NCBI GenBank assembly: GCA_036559665.1
Contig: DATBSS010000666.1
Location: 1 to 16,527 of the forward strand
Reading direction: 5' to 3'
DNA from: DASRBA01 sp036559665
GTDB taxonomy: Bacteria; Myxococcota; Myxococcia; Myxococcales; Myxococcaceae
Length of the DNA: 16,527 nt
Below are positions 1 through 6,056 of the stretch, piece after piece. Each line of letters begins with the position of its first letter. Within the stretch, counting starts at the first letter, position 1. The position numbers and the translations under genes were made by a program. The notes under the pieces were generated by a model. That model was given only the letters and a program-made list of their open reading frames with translations. It had not been told where the DNA came from and did no database searches.

Positions 1-50
1 GTACCGCCGGAGCGCGGGTTTGAAGCGGTGGTAACGTCCCGAGTCCAGCG

Positions 51-1877
51 ATGAGCAGTTCTGGAATTCCCCGCGACGCAGGAGACCGCCCCCCTTCCGG
101 CGCAGCCAGCGGCGGCCGCATTCGCCGGTTGAGCCTGCGCAGCAAGGTGGTGCTGGTCAGCGTGGGCACCGGGGCGATGGTGGCGGGGGTCCTGGTGTGG
201 GCCTTCTTCGTCCAGGCCAGGGAGGTGATGACGGAGGAGCTGCGCGCCCGCGGCCGCACCGCCGCCATCGGTCTCTCCTCCAACCTGTCCTACGCGCTCA
301 CCGCCGGGGACGCGCTGGCGACGTCCAGCAGCGTCCAGGCCACGCTCGAACAGGTGCCGGACGTGGCCTACGTGGTGGTGCTGGACCGGGGCGGCGGACC
401 GCTGGTGGAGGCCTTCAAGCCGGAGCTGCGGTTGATGGGCTTCTCCACCGCCGACATTCCCTCCCTGGGGCCGGTGGACCTGGCGAAGAACCCCTCGGTG
501 GACCAGGTGGTGGAGCTGCGCGGGGTGATGCTCCAGGCGGTGGAGGTCCCGGTGCTGGAGGACACGCACCACGCCAGGGCCGGCAAGGAGGAGGCGCTGC
601 TGGCGCCCGCCACCCTGCAGGACCTGATGTCGGGGCCGGAGGGGCCGGGGACCCGGGTGATTGGCAAGGTGCAGCTCGGCATGAAGCTGGGATCGCTCCA
701 GGGGAAGGTCTCCAGCATCACCAGCCGGGCGTTCCTGGTGGGCCTGCTGGCGATGGTGGGCTGCGCGCTGGTGGCGTACCTGCTGGCGCGGCTGGTGACG
801 GAGCCGGTGGAGCGGTTGACCCGCGCCGCCGGCGGCATCGCCCGCGGGGACCTGGAGCAGAGCATCCACGCCACCGGCAACGACGAGATCGCCGAGCTGG
901 CCTGGAGCTTCGAGACCATGACATCCGGCCTCAAGGGGATGATCGCCGACCTCCGCCACGCCTCGTTTGACGTGGAGCGGGAGGCGGGGCGGATCCTGCA
1001 GACCTCCAGCAAGCAGACCGTGGTCGCCAACCAGCAGTCGGTGGCCATCAACGAGACGCGCTCCTCCGCCAACGAGATCGCCCGCGCCTCCAAGACCGCC
1101 ACCGGCTACGCGGACTCGGTGATCATCACCGCCCAGAAGTCGGAAGAGCTGACGATGGAGGGGCAGCGGGTCGTCCAGCAAAGCGTGGACGGCATCGAAA
1201 GGCTGGGCGACCAGGTGGCCGCGCTGGCCTCGGAGATCGAGGCGCTGGCCGGCCGCACCGAGAAGATCGTGGAGATCATCGGCACGGTGAAGGAGGTGGC
1301 CGAGATGTCCCACGTGCTCTCGCTCAACCTCTCCATCCAGGCCGCCCACGCCGGCCCCAACCGCCGCGGCTTCGACGTGGTGGCCATGGAGATGCGCAAG
1401 CTGGCCGCGCTCTCCAGCGTGGCCGCCACCGAGGTCCGCACCATCGTCCAGGAGATCCAGGCGACCATGGAGGGCGCGCTCAAGTCGGCGCGCGAGGGCA
1501 CCCGCTCGGCCGCCGACACGGTGTGGCTGTCGCAGATGGCCGGGCGGACCATCACCGGCCTGGCGGACGTCATCCGCCAGTCGTCCAAGGCGGCGCGGGA
1601 GATTGCCGACCACGCCCGGCGGCAGACCACCGGCATCGAGCAGATCCTCGGCGCCATCAACGAGCAGGCCTCCGCCATGGAGGCCTCCGTCCACGGCAGC
1701 GAGCAGGTGGAGGACGTGGCCAGCAACCTGGCGGAGCTGGCCAGGCGCCTGTCGGGGATGGTCCTCCGCTACGGCCACCGGGGCGCGTCGTCCACCAGCG
1801 TCAGCATCTCGTCCACCAACATCACGGTCTCGTCCACCAACGTTGGTGGCGCCGGGCGCCCGCCGCCGAATTCGTAG
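51..1877 (+). CDS. Methyl-accepting chemotaxis-like transducer with divergent signalling tip
   Basis: This is a 608-residue membrane signal transducer of the MCP type, expected to sense a ligand outside the inner membrane and signal through a cytoplasmic coiled coil to a CheA/CheW complex. It has a basic N-terminus and a first membrane helix at about 32-54. A periplasmic sensor of about 170 residues follows (57-225; a Cache/PAS-like fold is my guess from its length and a V-A-Y-V-V-V-L-D strand). A second membrane helix lies at about 227-249, then HAMP at 250-302 and the MCP signalling domain at about 310-570. The hairpin tip at 415-455 can be aligned to the family but is altered: LSLNLSIQAAHAG replaces the usual LALNAAIEAARAG, and MSH replaces QTN. 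The tail (579-600) is a Ser/Thr-rich heptad repeat without a CheR-docking pentapeptide. An in-frame stop at 21-23 makes ATG 51 the first usable start, although no clear Shine-Dalgarno is visible. No che genes are adjacent. Confidence 0.9.
   Translation: MSSSGIPRDAGDRPPSGAASGGRIRRLSLRSKVVLVSVGTGAMVAGVLVWAFFVQAREVMTEELRARGRTAAIGLSSNLSYALTAGDALATSSSVQATLEQVPDVAYVVVLDRGGGPLVEAFKPELRLMGFSTADIPSLGPVDLAKNPSVDQVVELRGVMLQAVEVPVLEDTHHARAGKEEALLAPATLQDLMSGPEGPGTRVIGKVQLGMKLGSLQGKVSSITSRAFLVGLLAMVGCALVAYLLARLVTEPVERLTRAAGGIARGDLEQSIHATGNDEIAELAWSFETMTSGLKGMIADLRHASFDVEREAGRILQTSSKQTVVANQQSVAINETRSSANEIARASKTATGYADSVIITAQKSEELTMEGQRVVQQSVDGIERLGDQVAALASEIEALAGRTEKIVEIIGTVKEVAEMSHVLSLNLSIQAAHAGPNRRGFDVVAMEMRKLAALSSVAATEVRTIVQEIQATMEGALKSAREGTRSAADTVWLSQMAGRTITGLADVIRQSSKAAREIADHARRQTTGIEQILGAINEQASAMEASVHGSEQVEDVASNLAELARRLSGMVLRYGHRGASSTSVSISSTNITVSSTNVGGAGRPPPNS
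1788..1850 (+). repeat. Three tandem 21-bp units at the 3' end of the transducer gene
   Basis: Three units start at 1788, 1809 and 1830, each opening with TCGTCCACCA. They encode the heptads SSTSVSI, SSTNITV and SSTNVGG. The period is exactly seven codons, so gain or loss of a unit would keep the reading frame. The last unit contains a perfect 16-bp palindrome, CCACCAACGTTGGTGG, at 1834-1849, followed closely by a 10-bp palindrome, CGGGCGCCCG, at 1853-1862. Confidence 0.8.
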
Positions 1878-1880
1878 GCC

Positions 1881-4754
1881 CTAGGCCGCCGCCGGGCCCC
1901 GCAGAATCAGCTCCGCCCGCCGCCGCACGAAGGCCGACTCGTCGTCCTTCCGGGAGTCCGCCAGCGCGCCCGCGCGCTCCGGGGCCAGGCGGGTGCAGGA
2001 GAGGAGCGCCACCTCGCGGACCACCGGGTTGCCGTCCGTCACCCCGGCCACGATGGCCTCCAGCGCCGGCTGGCAGCCGATCTGCGCGGCGTAGTGGACG
2101 GCGCAGGCGCGCACCCAGGCGGTCTCGTCCTGGCAGAGCAGCACCAGGGTGTCGGTCCGCGGCGGGCGGGTGAACTCCACCAGCCCCGCCACCGCGCGCA
2201 GCTTGTCGGACCGGGGGCCGTCTTCCAGGAGCGGGAGCAGCTTCCGCTTCAGGCCGCGCTCCAGCAGGTTGTCCAAGAGCTCCACCGCGTTGGCGCGGCG
2301 GCGCTGGGCGTCCTGGGCCTGGGCGTCGCGGATGCCGGCGAAGATGCGCTCCATCCCGGCGTCCGGGTAGAGCACGGAGAGGAGCAGGAAGACGCGCTGT
2401 TCGGTCTGGAGGACCTTCTCGTGGAGGGCGGAGGAGAGGAGGGCGGCGGCGGCGCGCGGGCCCTCGCGCGGGGTGTCCCCGGAAGGCCCCGGTCCCAGCT
2501 CCAGCACCTCGGCGGCGGCGTGCGCGCGGCAGATGCGGGAGAGCTCCTTCTGGAGCGCGGCGTCGATGGGGCGGCGGTCCAGCGCGGCCAGCTGGTGTCC
2601 GCGGACCGCGCGGGAGAGCGCGCGGTAGAGGCGGGTGCGCAGCTCCTCGTCCGGCTCGTCCAGGAAGCGGGCGATCACCTCCACCGCCTCCTGGGTGCCC
2701 AGCTTCCCCAGCACGCGCGCCGCGCCGCGCCGGATCAGCGGGTCCTCCAGGTGGTTGCCCAGCACCTTGGCCAGGGTGGGGATGATGGGCGGGCCGTAGG
2801 CGGCCAGCGCGTCGATCGCCTCGCGCCCCACCTCCGCGGACGGCGTCCGGTAGATGAGCGGGATGACGAACTCCGGCGACTTGAGCGCCGCCGCCGCCAC
2901 CACCGCCTGCCGCCGCACCTCCGGCTCCGGGTCCGCCATCAGCTCCAGGACCGGCTGGTAGAAGTTCTTCACGCCGATGTTGCCCAGGATCTTCGCGGCG
3001 TGCGCGCGCATCCGGGCGTCGGGCTCGGCGATGAGGGTCTTGAGCGCCTCCGCCGCCATCAGCACGCCGTCCAGCCCGCCATAGCGGATCATCCCGGTCA
3101 CCGCCGCCCCGCGGATGCCCGGGTCCGGGTCGCCCAGGAAGGCCTTCACGCTCTTGACCGACTTGTCGCGCCCCAGCGTGCAGAAGGCGTCGATGGCGGC
3201 GGCGCGCACCCGCGGGTCCGGGTCGTCGAAGCGGCGGAAGACGGAGTTGGCGAAGCGGAGCGTCTGCCGCCGGGCGTAGTACGCCAGCGTGGCGATGCGG
3301 ACCTCGGGCGCCGGGTGCTCCAGGAGCGCCTCCACCCGGTCGTCCATCTGGATGGCCTCCAGGTGCGGCAGCAGCTCCAGCGCGCCCAGCACCTCGCGCA
3401 CGTCCGCGCTCTCGATGGCGCGGACCAGCACCGCCTCGGTGGACCCGTCCTGGACCTTGTACCGGGCGATGTCCAGGCCCAGCCGGCGCTGGCGCAGGTT
3501 CTCTTGAAGCGAGCGGATGTAGTGGGAGCGCGAGGCCAGCACCAGCACCACCCAGCCCGCGGAGAGCGCCAGCGTCACCCACGCCAGGGAGCCGACGTTC
3601 TCCCCCACCCACCGGCGGTACCCCAGAAGGAGGATGCCCCCCAGGCCGATGGAGAGGGGTTTCACCACCCCGTCGATGAACGCCTTGGCGGCGGTGCGCG
3701 CCTGGGGCGGCACCGGGAGGTAGAGGATCTGGGTGGTGGCGTCGTTGATGGAGTAACGGAAGAGCGTGTCCGCGCCCTTGGCGGTGGAGGCCGCCCACAG
3801 CCCGGGGAAGAGCACCAGCGCGCCGTTGGAGAGGAACAGCGAGGAGGGCAGCACGGCCAGCGCGCCGATCACCCCGGCGCGGTTGAGGATCCGCCCGGTG
3901 CCGAAGAGCTGCATCGCCACCGCCACCACGCCCACCACCGCGTAGAAGCGGCCGAAGTACGCCGCCAGCTCGTCCTTGGCGAAGGACTGCGAGGAGATCA
4001 CCTTGAAGTCGAAGTCCACCAGCGTGGTGGTGAAGAAGGTGACCGCCGCCAGCAGGGCCACGCTGCGCAGGTGGGCGTTCTGCGCCACCCGGGTGAAGCC
4101 GCCGGAGCGGGCGACGGGGGAGGGGCGCCCGGAGGCGGCGCGGGCGAAGAGGCGCTGCCGCCCGGCGGCGCCGGCCATGAAGGAGGTGACGCCGCAGCCC
4201 AGCAGCAGCACCGCGCACATCGGCAGCAGCGCGCTGGCGCCGTAGCGGAGCGCGATCTTCGAGGTGAGCAGGCCGATGATGACGTTGGAGAGCGTGCCGC
4301 CGGCGCCGATCATCCCGTACAGGCGCTTCGCCTCGCGGGCGTTGAACAGCTCGTTGCAGAGGGTCCAGAACTGGACCAGGGTGAGCGCGCCCATGACCTC
4401 CACGTAGACGTAGAGGGCGGCGTAGACCCACGGCGCGCGGCCGCCGCGCTCGACCAGCCAGAGGGCGATGAAGGCCGCCGCGAACAGCGCCGCGCTGCCA
4501 ATGGCCATCAGGTCCCGGCGCACGCGGGCGGCGATGGGGTTGTAGATCAGGCCCACCGCCGTGACCGCTCCGGCGGAGGCCACGTACATCCAGGCCAGCT
4601 GCTCGCGGCTCCCGTGCGCCAGGAAGAGCGCGTCGCGCACCGAGCGGCCGGCGACGAACGCCCCCACGGCGAGCAGGGACTGCAGGAAGAGGATCGAGGT
4701 GAGCTTGCGCTCACCGGCCCTCACCGGGAATACCGACTCCAGCACGCGCCACAC
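1881..4754 (-). CDS. TLC/NTT-type MFS transporter fused to HEAT repeats
   Basis: This is a 957-residue fusion protein. The N-terminal part, about 1-410, is a polytopic membrane domain of roughly twelve hydrophobic segments resembling the TLC family (ATP/ADP translocase, NTP/NDP exchanger, PF03219). Family-like features are the basic start ahead of helix 1, the GRSVRDALFLA segment after it (36-46), and a YGMIGAGGTLSN segment (146-157). The C-terminal part, about 430-955, is a helical solenoid of HEAT repeats with recurring D-P-D/E-P-x-V/I-R-x-x-A units (for example near 511, 542 and 608). It probably lies in the cytoplasm as a protein-binding platform. The nucleotide specificity cannot be read from the sequence; many bacterial members of this fold are uncharacterised. 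The start is GTG at 4754, with a second in-frame GTG at 4745 and no strong Shine-Dalgarno. It begins 21 bases after the sigma-factor stop on the same strand, with no terminator between, so co-transcription is likely. Confidence 0.85.
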   Translation of the reverse strand: MWRVLESVFPVRAGERKLTSILFLQSLLAVGAFVAGRSVRDALFLAHGSREQLAWMYVASAGAVTAVGLIYNPIAARVRRDLMAIGSAALFAAAFIALWLVERGGRAPWVYAALYVYVEVMGALTLVQFWTLCNELFNAREAKRLYGMIGAGGTLSNVIIGLLTSKIALRYGASALLPMCAVLLLGCGVTSFMAGAAGRQRLFARAASGRPSPVARSGGFTRVAQNAHLRSVALLAAVTFFTTTLVDFDFKVISSQSFAKDELAAYFGRFYAVVGVVAVAMQLFGTGRILNRAGVIGALAVLPSSLFLSNGALVLFPGLWAASTAKGADTLFRYSINDATTQILYLPVPPQARTAAKAFIDGVVKPLSIGLGGILLLGYRRWVGENVGSLAWVTLALSAGWVVLVLASRSHYIRSLQENLRQRRLGLDIARYKVQDGSTEAVLVRAIESADVREVLGALELLPHLEAIQMDDRVEALLEHPAPEVRIATLAYYARRQTLRFANSVFRRFDDPDPRVRAAAIDAFCTLGRDKSVKSVKAFLGDPDPGIRGAAVTGMIRYGGLDGVLMAAEALKTLIAEPDARMRAHAAKILGNIGVKNFYQPVLELMADPEPEVRRQAVVAAAALKSPEFVIPLIYRTPSAEVGREAIDALAAYGPPIIPTLAKVLGNHLEDPLIRRGAARVLGKLGTQEAVEVIARFLDEPDEELRTRLYRALSRAVRGHQLAALDRRPIDAALQKELSRICRAHAAAEVLELGPGPSGDTPREGPRAAAALLSSALHEKVLQTEQRVFLLLSVLYPDAGMERIFAGIRDAQAQDAQRRRANAVELLDNLLERGLKRKLLPLLEDGPRSDKLRAVAGLVEFTRPPRTDTLVLLCQDETAWVRACAVHYAAQIGCQPALEAIVAGVTDGNPVVREVALLSCTRLAPERAGALADSRKDDESAFVRRRAELILRGPAAA

Positions 4755-4775
4755 GGCGCGCGCGACTGTAGCAGG

Positions 4776-5669
4776 CTAGACGGCGGTCATGGACTCCGGG
4801 TCCACCTCGGCCATCAGCGCCGCCAGCTCGTTCTTGAGCTTCTCCTTGGCGCGGATCTCCAGCTGCCGGGCGCGCTCGCGCGAGAAGCCGAAGTGTTCGC
4901 CCAGCTCCTTGAGCGTCATCGGCCGCTCGTTCATCACCCGCTGCTCGATGATGAAGCGCTCGCGGGGATCCAGGCGGCCGAGCGCCACCTTCACCCGCTC
5001 GTTGATCAGCCCCGCCTCCTCCTTGTCCGCGAACTCGTCGTCCTGGGCGGCGTTGTTGGAGACCACGAAGTCGACGTGGCTGTTGCCCCCGTCCTCGCCC
5101 ATGGGCGCGTCCAGCGACAGGTCGCGGCCGCCCATCCGCTGCTCCATCTCGCGGACCTCCTGCGGCTTGACCCGGAGCTTCTGGGCGATGGCATCCACGT
5201 TCACCGCGGTGGAGCCGTCGTTCGCGCCCATCTTCTCCAGCTCGCGGCGGGTGCGCGCCAGGGAGAAGAACAGCTTCCGCTGCGCCTGGGTGGTCCCCAG
5301 CTTCACCAGCGACCAGCTCTTGAGGATGTAGTTCTGGATGTACGCGCGGATCCACCACACCGCGTACGAGATGAGGCGGATCCCCTTGTTGGGGTCGAAC
5401 TTCTGCACCGCCTTCATCAGGCCGATGTTCCCCTCCTGGATGAGGTCGGCCATCTTGATGCCGTACGAGCGGTACTCGTACGCGACCTTCACCACGAAGC
5501 GGAGGTTGGAGGTGACCAGCTTGTGGCCGCACGGCAGGTCGCCCTTGTTGAACCGCCGGGCCAGGCGCTGCTCCTCGTCCGCGGTGAGCAGGTTGTAGTG
5601 GTTGATCTCCGACAGGTACGTCGCCAGGGGACCGGACGACGAGGAAGACTGCTCTGAAGTTGCGCGCAT
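4776..5669 (-). CDS. rpoH: RNA polymerase sigma factor, RpoH (sigma-32) family
   Basis: This is an alternative sigma-70-class factor of the heat-shock type; from the preferred start it is 297 residues, close to the usual 280-300. Region 1.2 begins near LATYLSEIN (15-23). Region 2 contains DLIQEGNIGLMKAV (75-88) and the -10-binding YAVWWIRAYIQ stretch (102-112). The RpoH box, QRKLFFSL, is at 130-137. Region 4 ends in a helix-turn-helix, TLKELGEHFGFSRERARQL (252-270). The frame stays open to GTG 5723, but that codon lies upstream of the start site predicted from the -24/-12 promoter, so I reject it. Two starts remain: ATG 5669 with AAGGAG six bases upstream (preferred), and GTG 5696 with GGAGG five bases upstream. 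A serine-rich stretch (8-12) precedes the conserved core. Myxobacteria carry several RpoH-like paralogues, so the heat-shock role is inferred from the family only. Confidence 0.93.
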   Translation of the reverse strand: MRATSEQSSSSSGPLATYLSEINHYNLLTADEEQRLARRFNKGDLPCGHKLVTSNLRFVVKVAYEYRSYGIKMADLIQEGNIGLMKAVQKFDPNKGIRLISYAVWWIRAYIQNYILKSWSLVKLGTTQAQRKLFFSLARTRRELEKMGANDGSTAVNVDAIAQKLRVKPQEVREMEQRMGGRDLSLDAPMGEDGGNSHVDFVVSNNAAQDDEFADKEEAGLINERVKVALGRLDPRERFIIEQRVMNERPMTLKELGEHFGFSRERARQLEIRAKEKLKNELAALMAEVDPESMTAV

Positions 5670-5675
5670 CATCTT

Positions 5676-5681
5676 CTCCTT
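5676..5681 (-). promoter_or_regulatory. Ribosome binding site AAGGAG for the sigma-factor gene
   Basis: On the minus strand AAGGAG is followed by AAG and two consecutive ATG codons at 5672 and 5669. Spacing is 3 bases to the first ATG and 6 to the second, which favours 5669. A competing GGAGG at 5702-5706 stands five bases before GTG 5696 in the same frame, so a form nine residues longer is possible. Confidence 0.6.
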
Positions 5682-5731
5682 GGCTCTCCGAGTCACGTGA
5701 GCCTCCGTTCCCCCGACACCCACTTGCGTTC

Positions 5732-5747
5732 AGCAACCCGGGTGCCA
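5732..5747 (-). promoter_or_regulatory. Sigma-54 (-24/-12) promoter upstream of the rpoH-type gene
   Basis: Read on the minus strand, the site is TGGCAC at 5747-5742, a five-base spacer (CCGGG), then TTGCT at 5736-5732. This matches the RpoN consensus TGGCAC-N5-TTGCW at every defined position, with the correct GG-to-GC spacing. Counting from the C of the -12 element, transcription would start at about 5721, on a G. That leaves a leader of about 25 bases to GTG 5696 or about 52 to ATG 5669. Sigma-54 promoters need a bacterial enhancer-binding protein, so expression should be strictly activator-dependent. Confidence 0.75.
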
Positions 5748-5821
5748 GCCCCGCGCCACGCGCGGTGTCCAGCGGCGGCCGGGGGTTGCGTCGCCGTTTG
5801 CCCCGTGTCCGGGCGGGCGAT

Positions 5822-5839
5822 CACGTAACGCTTACAGTG
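5822..5839. promoter_or_regulatory. Imperfect dyad, candidate enhancer-binding-protein site
   Basis: The plus strand reads CACGTAACGCTTACAGTG. The core GTAA-CGC-TTAC is a perfect inverted repeat with a 3-base spacer, flanked by CAC and GTG with one extra A. Its centre near 5830 is about 109 bases upstream of the predicted sigma-54 start at 5721, a typical distance for an enhancer site. It is also one of the few AT-containing stretches in the region. The link to an activator is inference. Confidence 0.35.
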
Positions 5840-5847
5840 GCCGTCCA

Positions 5848-5994
5848 GGGGGTGGCCTTCTGGGCCGGTAGGTCTTTCCGATGTGTCACCGATCCAACGC
5901 CGCGCGCCCCCGAGGGCGCTCCCTCGATCCGCGAACCGAAGGCCGGCGTGTCGGGATTCCTGAGTGCCGCGGTCTGGGTCTGGCCGGGCGCCTA
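5848..5994. other. Intergenic stretch with no recognised gene
   Basis: This is part of the 5724-6056 gap between the end of the transglutaminase operon and the sigma-factor gene. Plus-strand frames run through it, but they have no Shine-Dalgarno and no recognisable protein, and they continue as antisense of the transglutaminase gene. I see no tRNA-like fold and no second clear promoter. Confidence 0.4.
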
Positions 5995-6012
5995 CCCCCC
6001 GAACCAGGGGGG
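5995..6012. other. Six-base-pair G/C hairpin beside the operon terminator
   Basis: CCCCCC, the loop GAACCA and GGGGGG form a perfect stem of six G-C pairs. It lies 10 bases beyond the hairpin at 6023-6046, away from the transglutaminase stop codon. It has no T-tract on either strand. It may be a second element of a tandem transcription stop or an mRNA 3'-end stabiliser. Confidence 0.45.
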
Positions 6013-6022
6013 ACGCTGTGGC

Positions 6023-6046
6023 ACGGCCGGCGAAACCGCCGGCCGT
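6023..6046 (-). terminator. Perfect 10-bp hairpin after the transglutaminase stop codon
   Basis: ACGGCCGGCG and CGCCGGCCGT form a perfect 10-bp stem around a 4-base loop. The stem begins 10 bases after the TGA of the transglutaminase gene, the usual place for an intrinsic terminator. No U-tract follows on the minus strand, so termination may be weak or need Rho. Read on the plus strand it is followed by TCCCTT, but no plus-strand gene ends here. Confidence 0.5.
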
Positions 6047-6056
6047 TCCCTTGGGC

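Noticed and set aside
368..1726. Minus-strand open frames opposite the chemoreceptor gene
   Set aside because: They have no recognisable domains, and the plus-strand HAMP and MCP signatures are clear.
2094..5657. 1187-codon plus-strand open frame opposite the sigma and transporter genes
   Set aside because: It is antisense to two genes with clear domains. Its translation is low-complexity and rich in Arg, Gly, His and Gln, as expected from the complement of GC-rich codons.
4776..5723. Sigma-factor start at GTG 5723
   Set aside because: No Shine-Dalgarno precedes it, and it lies upstream of the start predicted from the -24/-12 promoter. Two better starts lie downstream.
6020..6036. TGGCAC on the plus strand as a second sigma-54 promoter
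   Set aside because: No TTGC element occurs at the required distance, and the site is part of the terminator hairpin.
5860..6053. Possible 6S-like or other structured RNA on the plus strand
   Set aside because: The CCCCCC-GAACCA-GGGGGG hairpin only loosely recalls the 3' arm of 6S RNA. I could not build a convincing closing stem with the upstream part.
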